Assembly (NCBI GenBank): GCA_944327275.1
Contig: CALVHB010000033.1
Location: 1-59,234 of the forward strand
Source of the DNA: Candidatus Gastranaerophilales bacterium
GTDB lineage: Bacteria > Cyanobacteriota > Vampirovibrionia > Gastranaerophilales > Gastranaerophilaceae
DNA: 59,234 nt
Direction: 5' to 3'
The notes below the pieces were generated by a model that saw only the letters and a program-made list of their open reading frames with translations, did no database searches and was not told the origin of the DNA. The translations under genes were made by a program, and so were the position numbers. Every line of letters begins with the position of its first letter. Positions within the stretch are counted from its first letter, which is position 1. Shown here in pieces: positions 1 through 8,871 of the stretch.

Positions 1-464
1 GGATTCAAGTCATCATCCCATTGCCATCCTTCTCCCCACTCTGTGTTGTCAAATACGTAGTCATCAATATATATGTTTTTCGGAGAATTAATTTTTTTCT
101 CCATAGCTGTTTTTATCAAATAATTTAAATCTGAAGATGACAGAAATGGGTCAGCTCCAAGTTTTAAAAATAAGTCATTATTTGTATTTTTAAAAAGTTT
201 TGTTGTGAATTCATAGTTATATCCAAGTGTATCTAAAGCAGCTTTGAGAGTTACAAGCTTTAAGGTAGAGGCTGGCATGTTCGATTGATTTTCGTTTAGT
301 TCATAAACAACTTTGCCGGAACTTACATCCCTAATTGATACGGAAATTGCTCCTTTGTTAATTTCTGATTGAGAAATAGTTTTATCAATTACATTTGCAA
401 AGGAAATTTGTTGTATAAAAATTACTAATAATATTGAAGTAAGTAAGTTTAATATTTTTTTCAT
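1..464 (-). CDS. dacB: D-Ala-D-Ala carboxypeptidase, PBP4/DacB family (peptidase S13), C-terminus cut by window edge
   Basis: Only the first 154 codons lie in the window. The N-terminus is a signal peptide (KKI followed by a hydrophobic stretch, ending near SFA, residues 21-23), so the enzyme acts in the periplasm. The SxxK nucleophile motif STLK is at residues 66-69, inside the context MPASTLKLVT that is typical of S13 carboxypeptidases/endopeptidases. The following region, with GDPFLSS-like text (here GADPFLSSSDL), also fits the family. Family role: trimming of peptidoglycan cross-bridges and pentapeptides. The ATG overlaps the stop of the upstream hydrolase gene as ATGA (464-461), so translation is probably coupled. 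The SxN and KTG motifs would lie outside the window and could not be checked. Confidence 0.85.
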   Translation of the reverse strand, partial: MKKILNLLTSILLVIFIQQISFANVIDKTISQSEINKGAISVSIRDVSSGKVVYELNENQSNMPASTLKLVTLKAALDTLGYNYEFTTKLFKNTNNDLFLKLGADPFLSSSDLNYLIKTAMEKKINSPKNIYIDDYVFDNTEWGEGWQWDDDLN

Positions 465-1282
465 ATTATTTGTACCTCATAATTTGGTCTTATATCATCA
501 ATACACTTACATTTTTCTCTGAAATCATACATTTCAGAAAAATTCAAAGTCGCGTTGCAAGCACCTTCTTTTTGATCTTTAATCTCAGATATTGTTTCCC
601 CTTTATAATCTATGATTCTGGAGTGTCCGATGTTCCATTCATCATCCTCAATGTATCCGGATTGTGTTAGGGCAACCATGTATGTTTGATTTTCAACTGC
701 TCTAGATCTTGTCATACATTCCCAAGGTATTGGTTTCTTGAGTCCCCAAGCTGCGCAATTTATGAATAAATCAGCCCCTGATTTTCGATAAGCTCTGTAT
801 ATTTCAGGGAATCTAATATCGTAGCATATTGTTATAGCAGTATTTATTCCCTCAATGTTTACCATAACCGGAGATTTCCCAACTTCAACATATTTGCCTT
901 CATCACATCCGTAGTATGAAAATAAATGGTTTTTTGAATAAGTTGTAATAAGTTCTCCTTGCCTATTTATAACAGGACAAGTATTATAATAGTGCCCATC
1001 TTGCAGGCATATAAAGCTACCACCTATTATCCAGCTGTTATATTCTTTAGCAATTCCGCTGAGAAATGATATTGTACTACTGCTCTCAATACTTTCTGCA
1101 GTCTTTCTAAAATTTTTAGGTGACCAACCAACAGTCCATACTTCAGGAAGGACTATAATGTCAGTGTTATTTTCTTTTAGATCTCTTTGTACAATTTTTT
1201 CAACTTTTGAAAAATTTGCAGCGAGATTTCCGATTTCAGAATTCATCTGTATTGCAGAAATTTTTACTGTTTTTTGTTCCAT
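461..1282 (-). CDS. carbon-nitrogen hydrolase (nitrilase superfamily), omega-amidase-like
   Basis: 273 aa, the usual single-domain length. The catalytic Glu-Lys-Cys triad is readable: E47 in IVLPEVW, K117 in YSKNHLF, and C153 in TICYDIRFPE. The CYDIRFPE form around the cysteine is typical of the Nit2/YafV omega-amidase branch, which hydrolyses alpha-keto acid amides such as 2-oxoglutaramate, but other amidase substrates cannot be excluded. The protein is cytoplasmic, with no signal peptide. It is the middle gene of a three-gene run, overlapping the acyltransferase upstream by 19 bases and dacB downstream by 4. No functional link to the envelope neighbours is evident from the sequence. Confidence 0.85.
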   Translation of the reverse strand: MEQKTVKISAIQMNSEIGNLAANFSKVEKIVQRDLKENNTDIIVLPEVWTVGWSPKNFRKTAESIESSSTISFLSGIAKEYNSWIIGGSFICLQDGHYYNTCPVINRQGELITTYSKNHLFSYYGCDEGKYVEVGKSPVMVNIEGINTAITICYDIRFPEIYRAYRKSGADLFINCAAWGLKKPIPWECMTRSRAVENQTYMVALTQSGYIEDDEWNIGHSRIIDYKGETISEIKDQKEGACNATLNFSEMYDFREKCKCIDDIRPNYEVQII

Positions 1283-1944
1283 AATCCCTTTTTAAGAGCC
1301 TCTTTATATGTTTCTTTTTCTTCTTCTTTCAGTTTAAAAAGTTGTTGTCTTATTTCTTCTTTCGCAAGTTCTATTTCTTCAGAAGTTGCATCCTCTTTAA
1401 CATATATTGGAGTCCCGTATGTGTTTAAAATGTTGCAGCTACCCAGTGGAGTTTTCATTGTATCCCATGAAGGGAGACTGATAAATGTTTTCTGTGGAGA
1501 GTACCAATGTACAGGAATAATAGGTGCTCCAGACATCTGTGCAAGTTTAACTGCTCCATTTTTCACCTTGTGTAGAGGCCCGTGAGGTCCGTCTACCATT
1601 ATTGATACGCATTCTCCCTGTTTAAGCTTTTTTAGCATTTGCATAGTAGATTCAACTGCTCCCTTTTTGCCGGAAGAGCCTCTGACTACGTTAAACCCCC
1701 ATTTTTCGCATACTCCTGCTACTATTTCTCCATCAATAGAGGTACTTATTAGCACACTCAAGTGATCTCTATCTCTTATTCCATGTATAAGAAACTGGTT
1801 TGAATGCCAAAGCGCATATATGCAAGGAGATATTCCGGGGTTATTAAACTCCTTAATATGAGTAAATTTTTCTTGCAGTCTTAAAATTTTGTATGTTGCA
1901 CTAGCTAAGTACTTGACGTTTTTACCATTAATAATTCTTACCAT
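1264..1944 (-). CDS. lysophospholipid acyltransferase-like protein, DUF374 family
   Basis: 226 aa. Signature elements of DUF374 are present: ALWHSNQF near residue 45, the STSIDGE motif, VVRGSSGKKGA, and VDGPHGPLHKVKNG. DUF374 proteins belong to the LPLAT fold and are found in Gram-negative bacteria, often near lipid A genes; a role in acylating lipid A or phospholipid precursors is inference. No signal peptide is seen. It heads the three-gene minus-strand operon, and the overlap with the next gene suggests coupling. There is no Shine-Dalgarno sequence before the ATG; a TAAAAT box sits 6 bases upstream, suggesting a leaderless message. Confidence 0.75.
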   Translation of the reverse strand: MVRIINGKNVKYLASATYKILRLQEKFTHIKEFNNPGISPCIYALWHSNQFLIHGIRDRDHLSVLISTSIDGEIVAGVCEKWGFNVVRGSSGKKGAVESTMQMLKKLKQGECVSIMVDGPHGPLHKVKNGAVKLAQMSGAPIIPVHWYSPQKTFISLPSWDTMKTPLGSCNILNTYGTPIYVKEDATSEEIELAKEEIRQQLFKLKEEEKETYKEALKKGLWNKKQ

Positions 1945-1950
1945 GAGTTC

Positions 1951-1979
1951 ATTTTATTACAAATATTTGAAAACTTAAA
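1951..1979 (-). promoter_or_regulatory. candidate leaderless promoter for the DUF374 operon
   Basis: On the minus strand, TTTAAG (1979-1974), a 17-base spacer, and TAAAAT (1956-1951) lie 6 bases before the ATG at 1944. Both hexamers are weak matches, but the spacing to the start codon matches the pattern at several other genes in the window. Confidence 0.4.
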
Positions 1980-2043
1980 AAAATTTATAAAAGTTTATAT
2001 CTTTTCTTGATGATTTTGTTTCGCCGTTAAGGTAAAGCATAAC

Positions 2044-2071
2044 TTGCACAAATTCTTTTTTGAAGTATTAT
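2044..2071 (+). promoter_or_regulatory. candidate sigma70-type promoter for tig-clpP-clpX
   Basis: TTGCAC (2044-2049), a 16-base spacer and TATTAT (2066-2071). It gives a leader of about 30 bases containing the AAGGA ribosome site just before the tig ATG. Confidence 0.5.
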
Positions 2072-2107
2072 AAATGTATGCGTATTAATTAACATAAGGA
2101 TAAAAAG

Positions 2108-3400
2108 ATGAAAGTTACTTTGGAAAAAGAAAAAGAAAATTTAGTAAAATTGAACATTACAATTCCTGCAAAAGATGCAGCAGATGCATATAACAATGCA
2201 GTAAGAAAAGTTTCACAGTACGTGAATATTGACGGTTTTAGAAAAGGTAAAGCTCCAAGAGCCGTTGTAGAAAGACATGTTGGTACTGAAAGAATTAAAC
2301 AAGAAGCTATTGAAAATTTGATGCCAAAAGCAATACATCAAGCTGTTTCTGAAAATGATTTAGATTTAATCGCTCAGCCATACATTACCTCTTATAATTA
2401 TAACGTTGGCGAAGATTTGACAGTTACTGCTATGGCAGAGCTTCGTCCAGAGGTTACTTTGGGTCAATATAAAGGATTGAATCTTGAAGTTAAGGATTCT
2501 CCTATTGAAGAAGATGCTATGCAAAAATCAATTGATAATCTTTTAAATCAACATAGTACTCAAGAAACAGTTATTGACAGACCTACAAAAGATACAGATA
2601 TAGCAGTTATTGATTTTGACGGTTATTCTAATGGTGAAAAAATTCAGGGAGGAGAAGCTAAAAATTATCCTTTAGATCTTGCTCATTCTAATTTTATCCC
2701 TGGATTTGCAGAACAATTAGTAGGTAAAAATCTTAACGATGAGTTCGAAATTAAAGTAAACTTCCCGGAAGATTATCATGATGAAAAATTGAAAGGTCAG
2801 CCTGCTACTTTCAAAATTAAAATAAATGAAATTAAAGAAAAGAAATTACCAGAGTTGAATGATGAATTTGCTCAAAAAGTTGGACCTTTCAAAACAGTTG
2901 ATGATTTAAAAGCTGATATTCAAAAATATCTTGAATCTCAACGCGAAAGAACTAATAAACAAAATTCTGAAAATGAAGTGTTTAAAGCAGTTATTGATTC
3001 TTCAAAAGTTGAAATTCCTCAGTCTATGATTGATAGAGAAGTTTCTTCTTTGAGAGAAGAATATACTCAAAGACTTGCAGCTCAAGGTATTAACTGGGAT
3101 GCATTGGTTAAATCTCAAGGTGAAGATCAACTATTGAAAAACTTGAATGAAGATGCTCAAGTAAGAATTAAAAATTCATTAGTAATTGATAAGATTGCTA
3201 AAGAAGAAAATATAAAATTAGATCAAAAAGATATTGAGAAAAAATTTGCTCAATTAGGAGCAGCTTATGGAATGAAACCTCAAGATTTGGTAAAACAATT
3301 AGGTAGAAATCCGGAAGTTATTGCATCAATTTCTCAACAGGCTCTAAATGAAAAAGTTAGAGAATTTTTGATGGAAAATAACAAAGTAGAAATTAAATAG
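2108..3400 (+). CDS. tig: trigger factor (ribosome-associated chaperone and prolyl isomerase)
   Basis: 430 aa, the standard trigger factor length. The ribosome-docking signature GFRKGKAPR is at residues 43-51. The FKBP-type isomerase domain spans roughly residues 150-240 (TDIAVIDFDGYSNGE through QPATFKIKINEIKEK), and the helical chaperone domain follows. It binds ribosomal protein uL23 at the exit tunnel and shields nascent chains. AAGGAT lies 7-12 bases upstream of the ATG. The order tig-clpP-clpX is widely conserved and couples folding to quality-control proteolysis. A hairpin follows the stop codon, so clpP may also have its own promoter. Confidence 0.97.
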   Translation: MKVTLEKEKENLVKLNITIPAKDAADAYNNAVRKVSQYVNIDGFRKGKAPRAVVERHVGTERIKQEAIENLMPKAIHQAVSENDLDLIAQPYITSYNYNVGEDLTVTAMAELRPEVTLGQYKGLNLEVKDSPIEEDAMQKSIDNLLNQHSTQETVIDRPTKDTDIAVIDFDGYSNGEKIQGGEAKNYPLDLAHSNFIPGFAEQLVGKNLNDEFEIKVNFPEDYHDEKLKGQPATFKIKINEIKEKKLPELNDEFAQKVGPFKTVDDLKADIQKYLESQRERTNKQNSENEVFKAVIDSSKVEIPQSMIDREVSSLREEYTQRLAAQGINWDALVKSQGEDQLLKNLNEDAQVRIKNSLVIDKIAKEENIKLDQKDIEKKFAQLGAAYGMKPQDLVKQLGRNPEVIASISQQALNEKVREFLMENNKVEIK

Positions 3401-3416
3401 TCTATAAAATTAATGT

Positions 3417-3450
3417 ATGTGCCGGATTTATTTTCGGCACATCTTTGATA
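3417..3450 (+). terminator. hairpin after tig, weak terminator
   Basis: ATGTGCCG (3417-3424) pairs with CGGCACAT (3435-3442) around a 10-base loop. Only a broken T tract (CTTTGATATTTT) follows, so it may attenuate rather than stop transcription into clpP. Confidence 0.5.
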
Positions 3451-3530
3451 TTTTATATTTATAGTTTATAATCTATAAATAAGAGACGATAGAGCTTATA
3501 ATAGTCAAATTATTGACGGAAAGGATAAAA

Positions 3531-4124
3531 ATGAGTTTTGTACCTGTAGTAATTGAACAATCAAGCAGAGGAGAACGTTCTTTTGACATTTTTTCAAGAT
3601 TGTTAAGAGAAAGAATCATTTTCTTAGGAACTCCTATTGATGATATGGTAGCTAACTTGGTAGTTGCTCAATTATTGTTGTTGGATAGTGAAAATCCAGA
3701 AAAAGATATCATGTTGTACATTAACAGCCCTGGTGGTAGTGTTACAGCTGGATTGGCAATTTATGATACTATGCAGCATATAAGAGCAGATGTATCTACA
3801 ATATGTCTCGGTCAAGCAGCATCTATGGGTGCGTTCTTATTGTCTTCAGGAGCTAAAGGAAAAAGAATGGCGTTACCTCATTCAAGAGTTTTAATTCACC
3901 AACCTTTAGGTGGAGCTCAAGGTCAGGCAACTGATATTGAAATTCAAGCTGCTGAAATTATCAGAATTAAAAAATCATTAAATGAAATTCTTGCAGCAAA
4001 CACTGGTCAGTCAATTAAGAAGATTGAAAAAGATACTGATCGTGACTATATTATGACTCCTGCAGAAGCTCTTGAATACGGTATGATTGATAAAGTTGTT
4101 TCAAGAGATGTAATTAAAGGTTAA
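3531..4124 (+). CDS. clpP: ATP-dependent Clp protease proteolytic subunit
   Basis: 197 aa from the ATG at 3531, chosen over an in-frame TTG at 3513 because GGAAAGGA (3518-3525) sits at the right distance. The catalytic triad matches the family: S98 in [10 protein letters not shown]123 in [11 protein letters not shown]172 in DTDRDYIM. ClpP forms the tetradecameric peptidase chamber that receives unfolded substrates from the ClpX hexamer encoded next. All residues needed for a serine protease are intact. Confidence 0.97.
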   Translation: MSFVPVVIEQSSRGERSFDIFSRLLRERIIFLGTPIDDMVANLVVAQLLLLDSENPEKDIMLYINSPGGSVTAGLAIYDTMQHIRADVSTICLGQAASMGAFLLSSGAKGKRMALPHSRVLIHQPLGGAQGQATDIEIQAAEIIRIKKSLNEILAANTGQSIKKIEKDTDRDYIMTPAEALEYGMIDKVVSRDVIKG

Positions 4125-4202
4125 TATTTAATTAGAAAGGATGATTGACTATCTTCTTTTTGTTAATAAAATGTTGATAGTTTAGTTATATAGGATATAA
4201 AA

Positions 4203-5498
4203 ATGGTTAAACATGATGATAGCAGATTAAAATGTTCTTTTTGCGGTAAGTCGCAGGATCAAGTAAAAAAACTAATTGCCGGTCCTGAGGTATATATTTG
4301 CGATGAATGTGTTGATTTGTGTAATCAAATTTTAGACGAAGAATTCTTTGAAAACAAAGAAAAAGATTCTGAAACTGATACTGAGGCTACTGAAGAAAAG
4401 GCAATTCCTAAGCCTCATGAAATTAAGGCTTATCTTGATGAGTACATTGTAGGGCAAGATGATGCAAAAAAAGTTTTGTCTGTTGCAGTGTACAATCACT
4501 ACAAGCGTTTAAAACATAATAAAGATAATGATGATGCTGTAGAAATACAAAAGTCAAATATCTTACTAGTAGGACCAACTGGTTCAGGTAAGACTTTACT
4601 TGCTCAAACTCTTGCCAAAATGCTTGATGTACCTTTTGCAGTTGCTGATGCTACTACATTAACTGAAGCTGGTTACGTCGGTGATGATGTTGAGAATATT
4701 CTTTTAAGACTTTATCAAAATGCAGAGTTTGATTCAGCTAAAGCTGAAAGAGGTATTATTTATATTGACGCAATTGATAAAATTTCCAGAAAATCTGAAA
4801 ATACTTCTATAACAAGAGATGTATCAGGAGAAGGTGTTCAACAAGCTTTATTAAAAATGATTGAAGGTACTGTTGCTCATGTTCCTCCTCAAGGTGGCAG
4901 AAAGCACCCTCACCAAGAGTTCATTGAAATTGATACAAAGAATATTTTGTTTATCGTTGGTGGAGCTTTTGTTGGGTTAGAAAAAATTGTTGAAAGAAGA
5001 GCCGGAGAGGGTACTTCTGTTGGGTTCGGTGCAAAAGCTCCTCTTACTCAAGCTGAAAAAGAAGCAAATGCTGTAAGAATGCTTAAAAAATTGCAGCCTG
5101 AAGATTTGCTTAAGTTTGGTTTAATCCCTGAATTTATCGGTCGTGTTCCTGTTTATGCAGTTTTGGATCAGTTGAATGAAAAAACTTTAAAAATGATTTT
5201 GACTGAACCAAAGAATGCTGTATTAAAACAATATCAAGCATTGTTAAAAATGGATGGTGTTGATTTGGAATTTGAACCTGAAGCAGTTGATTTGATTGCT
5301 CAAGAAGCTCTAAAGAGAAAAACAGGTGCTAGAGCTTTGAGATCAATTGTTGAGGAAATTATGCTTGATGTAATGTATGATGTTCCGACAAAGGCTGATA
5401 TTGAAAAGTTTGTCGTTACTGCTGATATGGTAAAAAACCGTAAGAATGCAGAACTGATTAAACTTCCAACTCCAAAAGATAAGGAAATAACAGCTTAA
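4203..5498 (+). CDS. clpX: ATP-dependent Clp protease ATP-binding subunit ClpX, with altered Walker B
   Basis: 431 aa. The N-terminal C4 zinc domain is complete (CSFC at 11-14, CDECVDLC at 33-40). Walker A GPTGSGKT is at 124-131, the pore loop GYVG at 157-160, the RKH loop at 233-235, the arginine-finger region PEFIGR at 309-314 and the sensor-2 GAR late in the protein. The Walker B segment reads IIYIDAIDK: the catalytic glutamate expected after D189 is alanine (codon GCA, 4770-4772). In studied ClpX proteins changing this glutamate blocks ATP hydrolysis. Everything else looks like a normal, functional unfoldase, so a base error or a true variant must be told apart. It lies directly after clpP, its partner. 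Confidence 0.95.
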   Translation: MVKHDDSRLKCSFCGKSQDQVKKLIAGPEVYICDECVDLCNQILDEEFFENKEKDSETDTEATEEKAIPKPHEIKAYLDEYIVGQDDAKKVLSVAVYNHYKRLKHNKDNDDAVEIQKSNILLVGPTGSGKTLLAQTLAKMLDVPFAVADATTLTEAGYVGDDVENILLRLYQNAEFDSAKAERGIIYIDAIDKISRKSENTSITRDVSGEGVQQALLKMIEGTVAHVPPQGGRKHPHQEFIEIDTKNILFIVGGAFVGLEKIVERRAGEGTSVGFGAKAPLTQAEKEANAVRMLKKLQPEDLLKFGLIPEFIGRVPVYAVLDQLNEKTLKMILTEPKNAVLKQYQALLKMDGVDLEFEPEAVDLIAQEALKRKTGARALRSIVEEIMLDVMYDVPTKADIEKFVVTADMVKNRKNAELIKLPTPKDKEITA

Positions 5499-5523
5499 AC
5501 TGCAAAAATATAAATTTTTAAAT

Positions 5524-5558
5524 AAAAGAAGCGGGGTTCTACCTCGCTTCTTTTAGCT
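5524..5558 (+). terminator. intrinsic terminator after clpX
   Basis: AAAAGAAGCG (5524-5533) pairs with CGCTTCTTTT (5545-5554), with extra pairing GGT/ACC in the loop. It ends in TTTT and separates clpX from polA. Confidence 0.85.
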
Positions 5559-5602
5559 TAATATATTTGAAAAAAACTTATTTTTATGAAAAAATATCTT
5601 GT

Positions 5603-8464
5603 ATGGGGAATAGCAAAACTTTAATATTAATAGACGGACATGCGTTAGCGTTTAGGCAATATTTTGCATTAGAACGTACGAATATGAAAACATCAGACGG
5701 TACACCTACTTGGGCTGTGTATGGCTTTTTTAAGGCCATTTTTGACCTTTTAAAAAATGAAAATTTAAGAGCTGACGCTATTGCTGTTGCGTTTGATGTT
5801 AGTCATAAGACTTTTAGGACTGAAACTTTTTCTGAATACAAAAGTAATAGGGAAGCTATGCCGGATCCTATGCGAATCCAAATGGGCCTAATTTATGAAG
5901 GGTTGAAGGCCTTTAATATCCCGATTTATACCAAGGAAGGCTTTGAAGCAGATGATGTTATTGGAACTATTTCTCGACAAGCTTGTGAGCTTGGACATAA
6001 GGTATTGATTTTGACCGGAGATCAGGATGCATTTCAGTTAGTTGATAAAGACGGATGTGTGAAGGTAATATTGCCTTACAAGGGTGAACTAATTGAGTAT
6101 AATTGGGATAAAATTTATCAAAAATTAGGTGTATATCCTAATCAAGTTATCGACTACAAGGGTTTGAGAGGGGATACTTCTGATTGTATTCCCGGTGTAA
6201 AAGGTATTGGAGAGAAGACTGCCCAAAAATTATTAGCAAGATACGGTACTTTAGAAGCTGTTTTGGCTGATTGTGAAAATATTCAGGAAAAATCTGTAAG
6301 AGAGAAAATTTGTAACGGTGTTGAACAAGCTAGGATGAGTCAATACCTTGCAACTATCGTAAGAAATCTTGATATTGACTTTGATTTTGATAAAACAAAA
6401 GTAGAATTGCCTGATGTGTCAGTTGTTACAGAGTATTTGACTAAGATGCAATTTTATACATTTATAAAAAATATAAACGAGATAATGCATTCCTTTAACA
6501 AAGGTGAAAATAACATACCTATTATTAGCGATTCTCAATCTAATTTTGAGGGATCTTGCCAATTGGGCTTTTTTTCACAGGTTGTAAGTGATGAAATTAA
6601 TAAAAGTTGTGAATTTAGTTTTGATAAAAATGTTGTGACTTCAAAAAAAGAACTCCTGAATTTAGTTTCTCAGTTGCAATCGCAAGATGTTATTGCATTT
6701 AATGTATATGCAGATATTAAAAGTGCAGTAAACTCTTCTTTAACAGGTATTTCGTTTGGGTATAATGTTGGTTTTAATGCTGATAATCATATAAGTTTTT
6801 CTGATAGTGGTGAACCAACTAAAACTTTCTATGTACCAATTTCTCATTCTAGTTTTGATAAGCAGATTTCTGTTGAAGATTTTTTAGATGTTTTAAAACC
6901 TGTTTTAGAAAGTGATAAGGTAAAAAAAGTTACACATAATGCTAAATCTGCCTATAATGTTTTGAGATGTTACGGGATTAATTGTAAGGGGATAATCTTT
7001 GATACTATGCTTGCAAGTTATGTTAAAGATCCTCAAAGAAATCATGAACTTGATATACAAGTTATGGAACATCTAAATCATTCCATATTACCTTATGCAC
7101 CTTTTGAGAAGGATAAGAAAAAACAAGTAAAATTTGCAGATGGTGCATATGAAAATATAGTGAATTATGTAACTGATGTTCAGTGTTCAGAATTAGAGTT
7201 GGTAAAGTATTGGATTAGTACTCTTGATGATAAAGAGTTAGAAATTTTATATGATATTGAAGTCCCGTTAACTTTTGTTTTAGCTGATATGGAGTATGTT
7301 GGAGTTTCGATAGATGAAGACTACCTTTCAGATTTGACAATTTCTATGAATTCAAGTTTAGCTCATATTGAGGCTAAAATATTTGAACTTGCCGGCTGTA
7401 CTTTTAATATAAATTCTCCAAGACAGGTTGGAGAGGTTTTGTTTGAAAAATTAGGACTTAAAGCTAAGAAAAAACGTGGGAAAGCTAATTATTCAACTAG
7501 TGCAGAGGTTCTTGAAGAATTATCAGAAGAACATGAAATTGCACAATTAATTCTTGATTACAGAAAGTTTGCTAAGTTAAAATCTACTTATACAGAGGCA
7601 TTGCCTGAGTTAATTGATTCTAAAGATCATAGAATTCATACTACATACAATCAAACAGTTACGGCTACTGGGCGTTTGTCTTCTTCTAATCCAAATTTAC
7701 AAAACATTCCGATAAGAACCGAGGAAGGAAATAAGATTAGAAATGCTTTTTCAGCTGAAGATAAAGAGAATGGTCTTATTTTATCCGCAGATTACTCGCA
7801 AATAGAACTAAGACTTCTTGCTCATATTACTCAGGATAAGCATTTGCTTGAAGCTTTTAATAGCGGAATTGATGTACATACGCTTACAGCATCAAAAGTT
7901 TTTGATGTCTCGGTAGAGGACGTTACAAAGGAGATGCGTTACCGCTCAAAAGCTGTGAATTTTGGTATTATATACGGACAAAGTAAATATGGGCTTGCGA
8001 AAGTGTTAGGTATTTCTAATGCTGAGGCTGAGGATTTTATAAACAAATATTTTGCAACATATCCAAGAGTAAAAGCCTATATGGAAGGAACTATTGCTGA
8101 AGTTGAGAAAAAGGGATATGTTGAAACTATTTTTGGACGAAAACGATATTTATCAACAGAATTATCCAGTTCAAATGCAATGATTAGAGAATTTGCAAAA
8201 CGTGCTGCTATTAATCAGCCAATGCAAGGTTCTGCTGCTGATTTAATGAAACTTGCAATGATAGATTTTGCAAATAAATTAAAAGAAAATAATTTAAAAT
8301 CAAAAATGATTATTCAAGTGCATGATGAATTGGTCGTAGAAGTTTTAAAATCAGAATTAGATATGGTATCAGATTTAGTTCAAAAATCTATGGAGTTGGG
8401 GCAGCCTTTATCTGTTCCTTTAGTAGTTGATATTAATATAGGTAAATCATGGAAAGAGCAATAA
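5603..8464 (+). CDS. polA: DNA polymerase I, proofreading domain probably inactive
   Basis: 953 aa from ATG 5603; the family N-terminus (LILIDGHALAFRQYFAL) begins just after it, and an in-frame TTG at 5567 has no ribosome site. The 5'-3' exonuclease domain covers about residues 1-290. The middle domain aligns with the 3'-5' exonuclease, but the metal-binding Asp/Glu pair is replaced (FNVY, N367 and Y369) and the second aspartate region reads THNAKSAYNVL, so proofreading is probably lost. Polymerase motifs are intact: ATGRLSSSNPNLQNIP, motif A DYSQIELRLLAHI, motif B YRSKAVNFGIIYGQS, motif C QVHDELVVEV. It serves Okazaki fragment processing and repair. The 3' end overlaps the next gene by 16 bases. 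Confidence 0.95.
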   Translation: MGNSKTLILIDGHALAFRQYFALERTNMKTSDGTPTWAVYGFFKAIFDLLKNENLRADAIAVAFDVSHKTFRTETFSEYKSNREAMPDPMRIQMGLIYEGLKAFNIPIYTKEGFEADDVIGTISRQACELGHKVLILTGDQDAFQLVDKDGCVKVILPYKGELIEYNWDKIYQKLGVYPNQVIDYKGLRGDTSDCIPGVKGIGEKTAQKLLARYGTLEAVLADCENIQEKSVREKICNGVEQARMSQYLATIVRNLDIDFDFDKTKVELPDVSVVTEYLTKMQFYTFIKNINEIMHSFNKGENNIPIISDSQSNFEGSCQLGFFSQVVSDEINKSCEFSFDKNVVTSKKELLNLVSQLQSQDVIAFNVYADIKSAVNSSLTGISFGYNVGFNADNHISFSDSGEPTKTFYVPISHSSFDKQISVEDFLDVLKPVLESDKVKKVTHNAKSAYNVLRCYGINCKGIIFDTMLASYVKDPQRNHELDIQVMEHLNHSILPYAPFEKDKKKQVKFADGAYENIVNYVTDVQCSELELVKYWISTLDDKELEILYDIEVPLTFVLADMEYVGVSIDEDYLSDLTISMNSSLAHIEAKIFELAGCTFNINSPRQVGEVLFEKLGLKAKKKRGKANYSTSAEVLEELSEEHEIAQLILDYRKFAKLKSTYTEALPELIDSKDHRIHTTYNQTVTATGRLSSSNPNLQNIPIRTEEGNKIRNAFSAEDKENGLILSADYSQIELRLLAHITQDKHLLEAFNSGIDVHTLTASKVFDVSVEDVTKEMRYRSKAVNFGIIYGQSKYGLAKVLGISNAEAEDFINKYFATYPRVKAYMEGTIAEVEKKGYVETIFGRKRYLSTELSSSNAMIREFAKRAAINQPMQGSAADLMKLAMIDFANKLKENNLKSKMIIQVHDELVVEVLKSELDMVSDLVQKSMELGQPLSVPLVVDINIGKSWKEQ

Positions 8465-8871
8465 AATTTTTATTAGTTTTGTTTGTATTTTTATTCTTTG
8501 GCACATTATCCGCCAAGGCAGAGGAGAGTATGCCTATTAGTACATTAGTAACCCCTCAAAATGTTAATTTTAATATTTGTACAAGGACATATATTTTGCC
8601 TCCTGAAAAATTATTTTATTTAGCTGTTGCAAGTGCAAATGCGAACAAGTTTGATGTTGAAGAAATTCAGTCAAAGACAGGCTATATATTATTTACAGCG
8701 GTTAATAAACAATATTTGGCAAGTGTTGTTAAGGTAGACTCAACTCATACACAACTAAAAATAACTCCTACAAATAACAATTATTTTTTCCCTCCAGGAG
8801 TAGTATTAAACTTTTTCAGATATATTGATTTGTATGGAGCTACTCCACTGGTAAATGTTCCAAAGGTCTAG
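8449..8871 (+). CDS. small secreted protein of unknown function
   Basis: 140 aa. I do not recognise the family. Residues 1-25 form a clear signal peptide (ERAIKFLLVLFVFLFFG then AKA-EE), so it is exported. The mature part has alternating hydrophobic and polar residues (YILFTAVNKQYLASVVKV, HTQLKITPTNN) that suggest a small beta-rich domain. It starts inside the end of polA (16-base overlap) and so is probably translated from the polA message. Its 3' end overlaps tlyA on the other strand by 4 bases. Confidence 0.75.
   Translation: MERAIKFLLVLFVFLFFGTLSAKAEESMPISTLVTPQNVNFNICTRTYILPPEKLFYLAVASANANKFDVEEIQSKTGYILFTAVNKQYLASVVKVDSTHTQLKITPTNNNYFFPPGVVLNFFRYIDLYGATPLVNVPKV

Noticed and set aside
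3513..3530. Upstream TTG start for clpP (six extra residues)
   Set aside because: The ribosome site GGAAAGGA overlaps these codons and fits the ATG at 3531.
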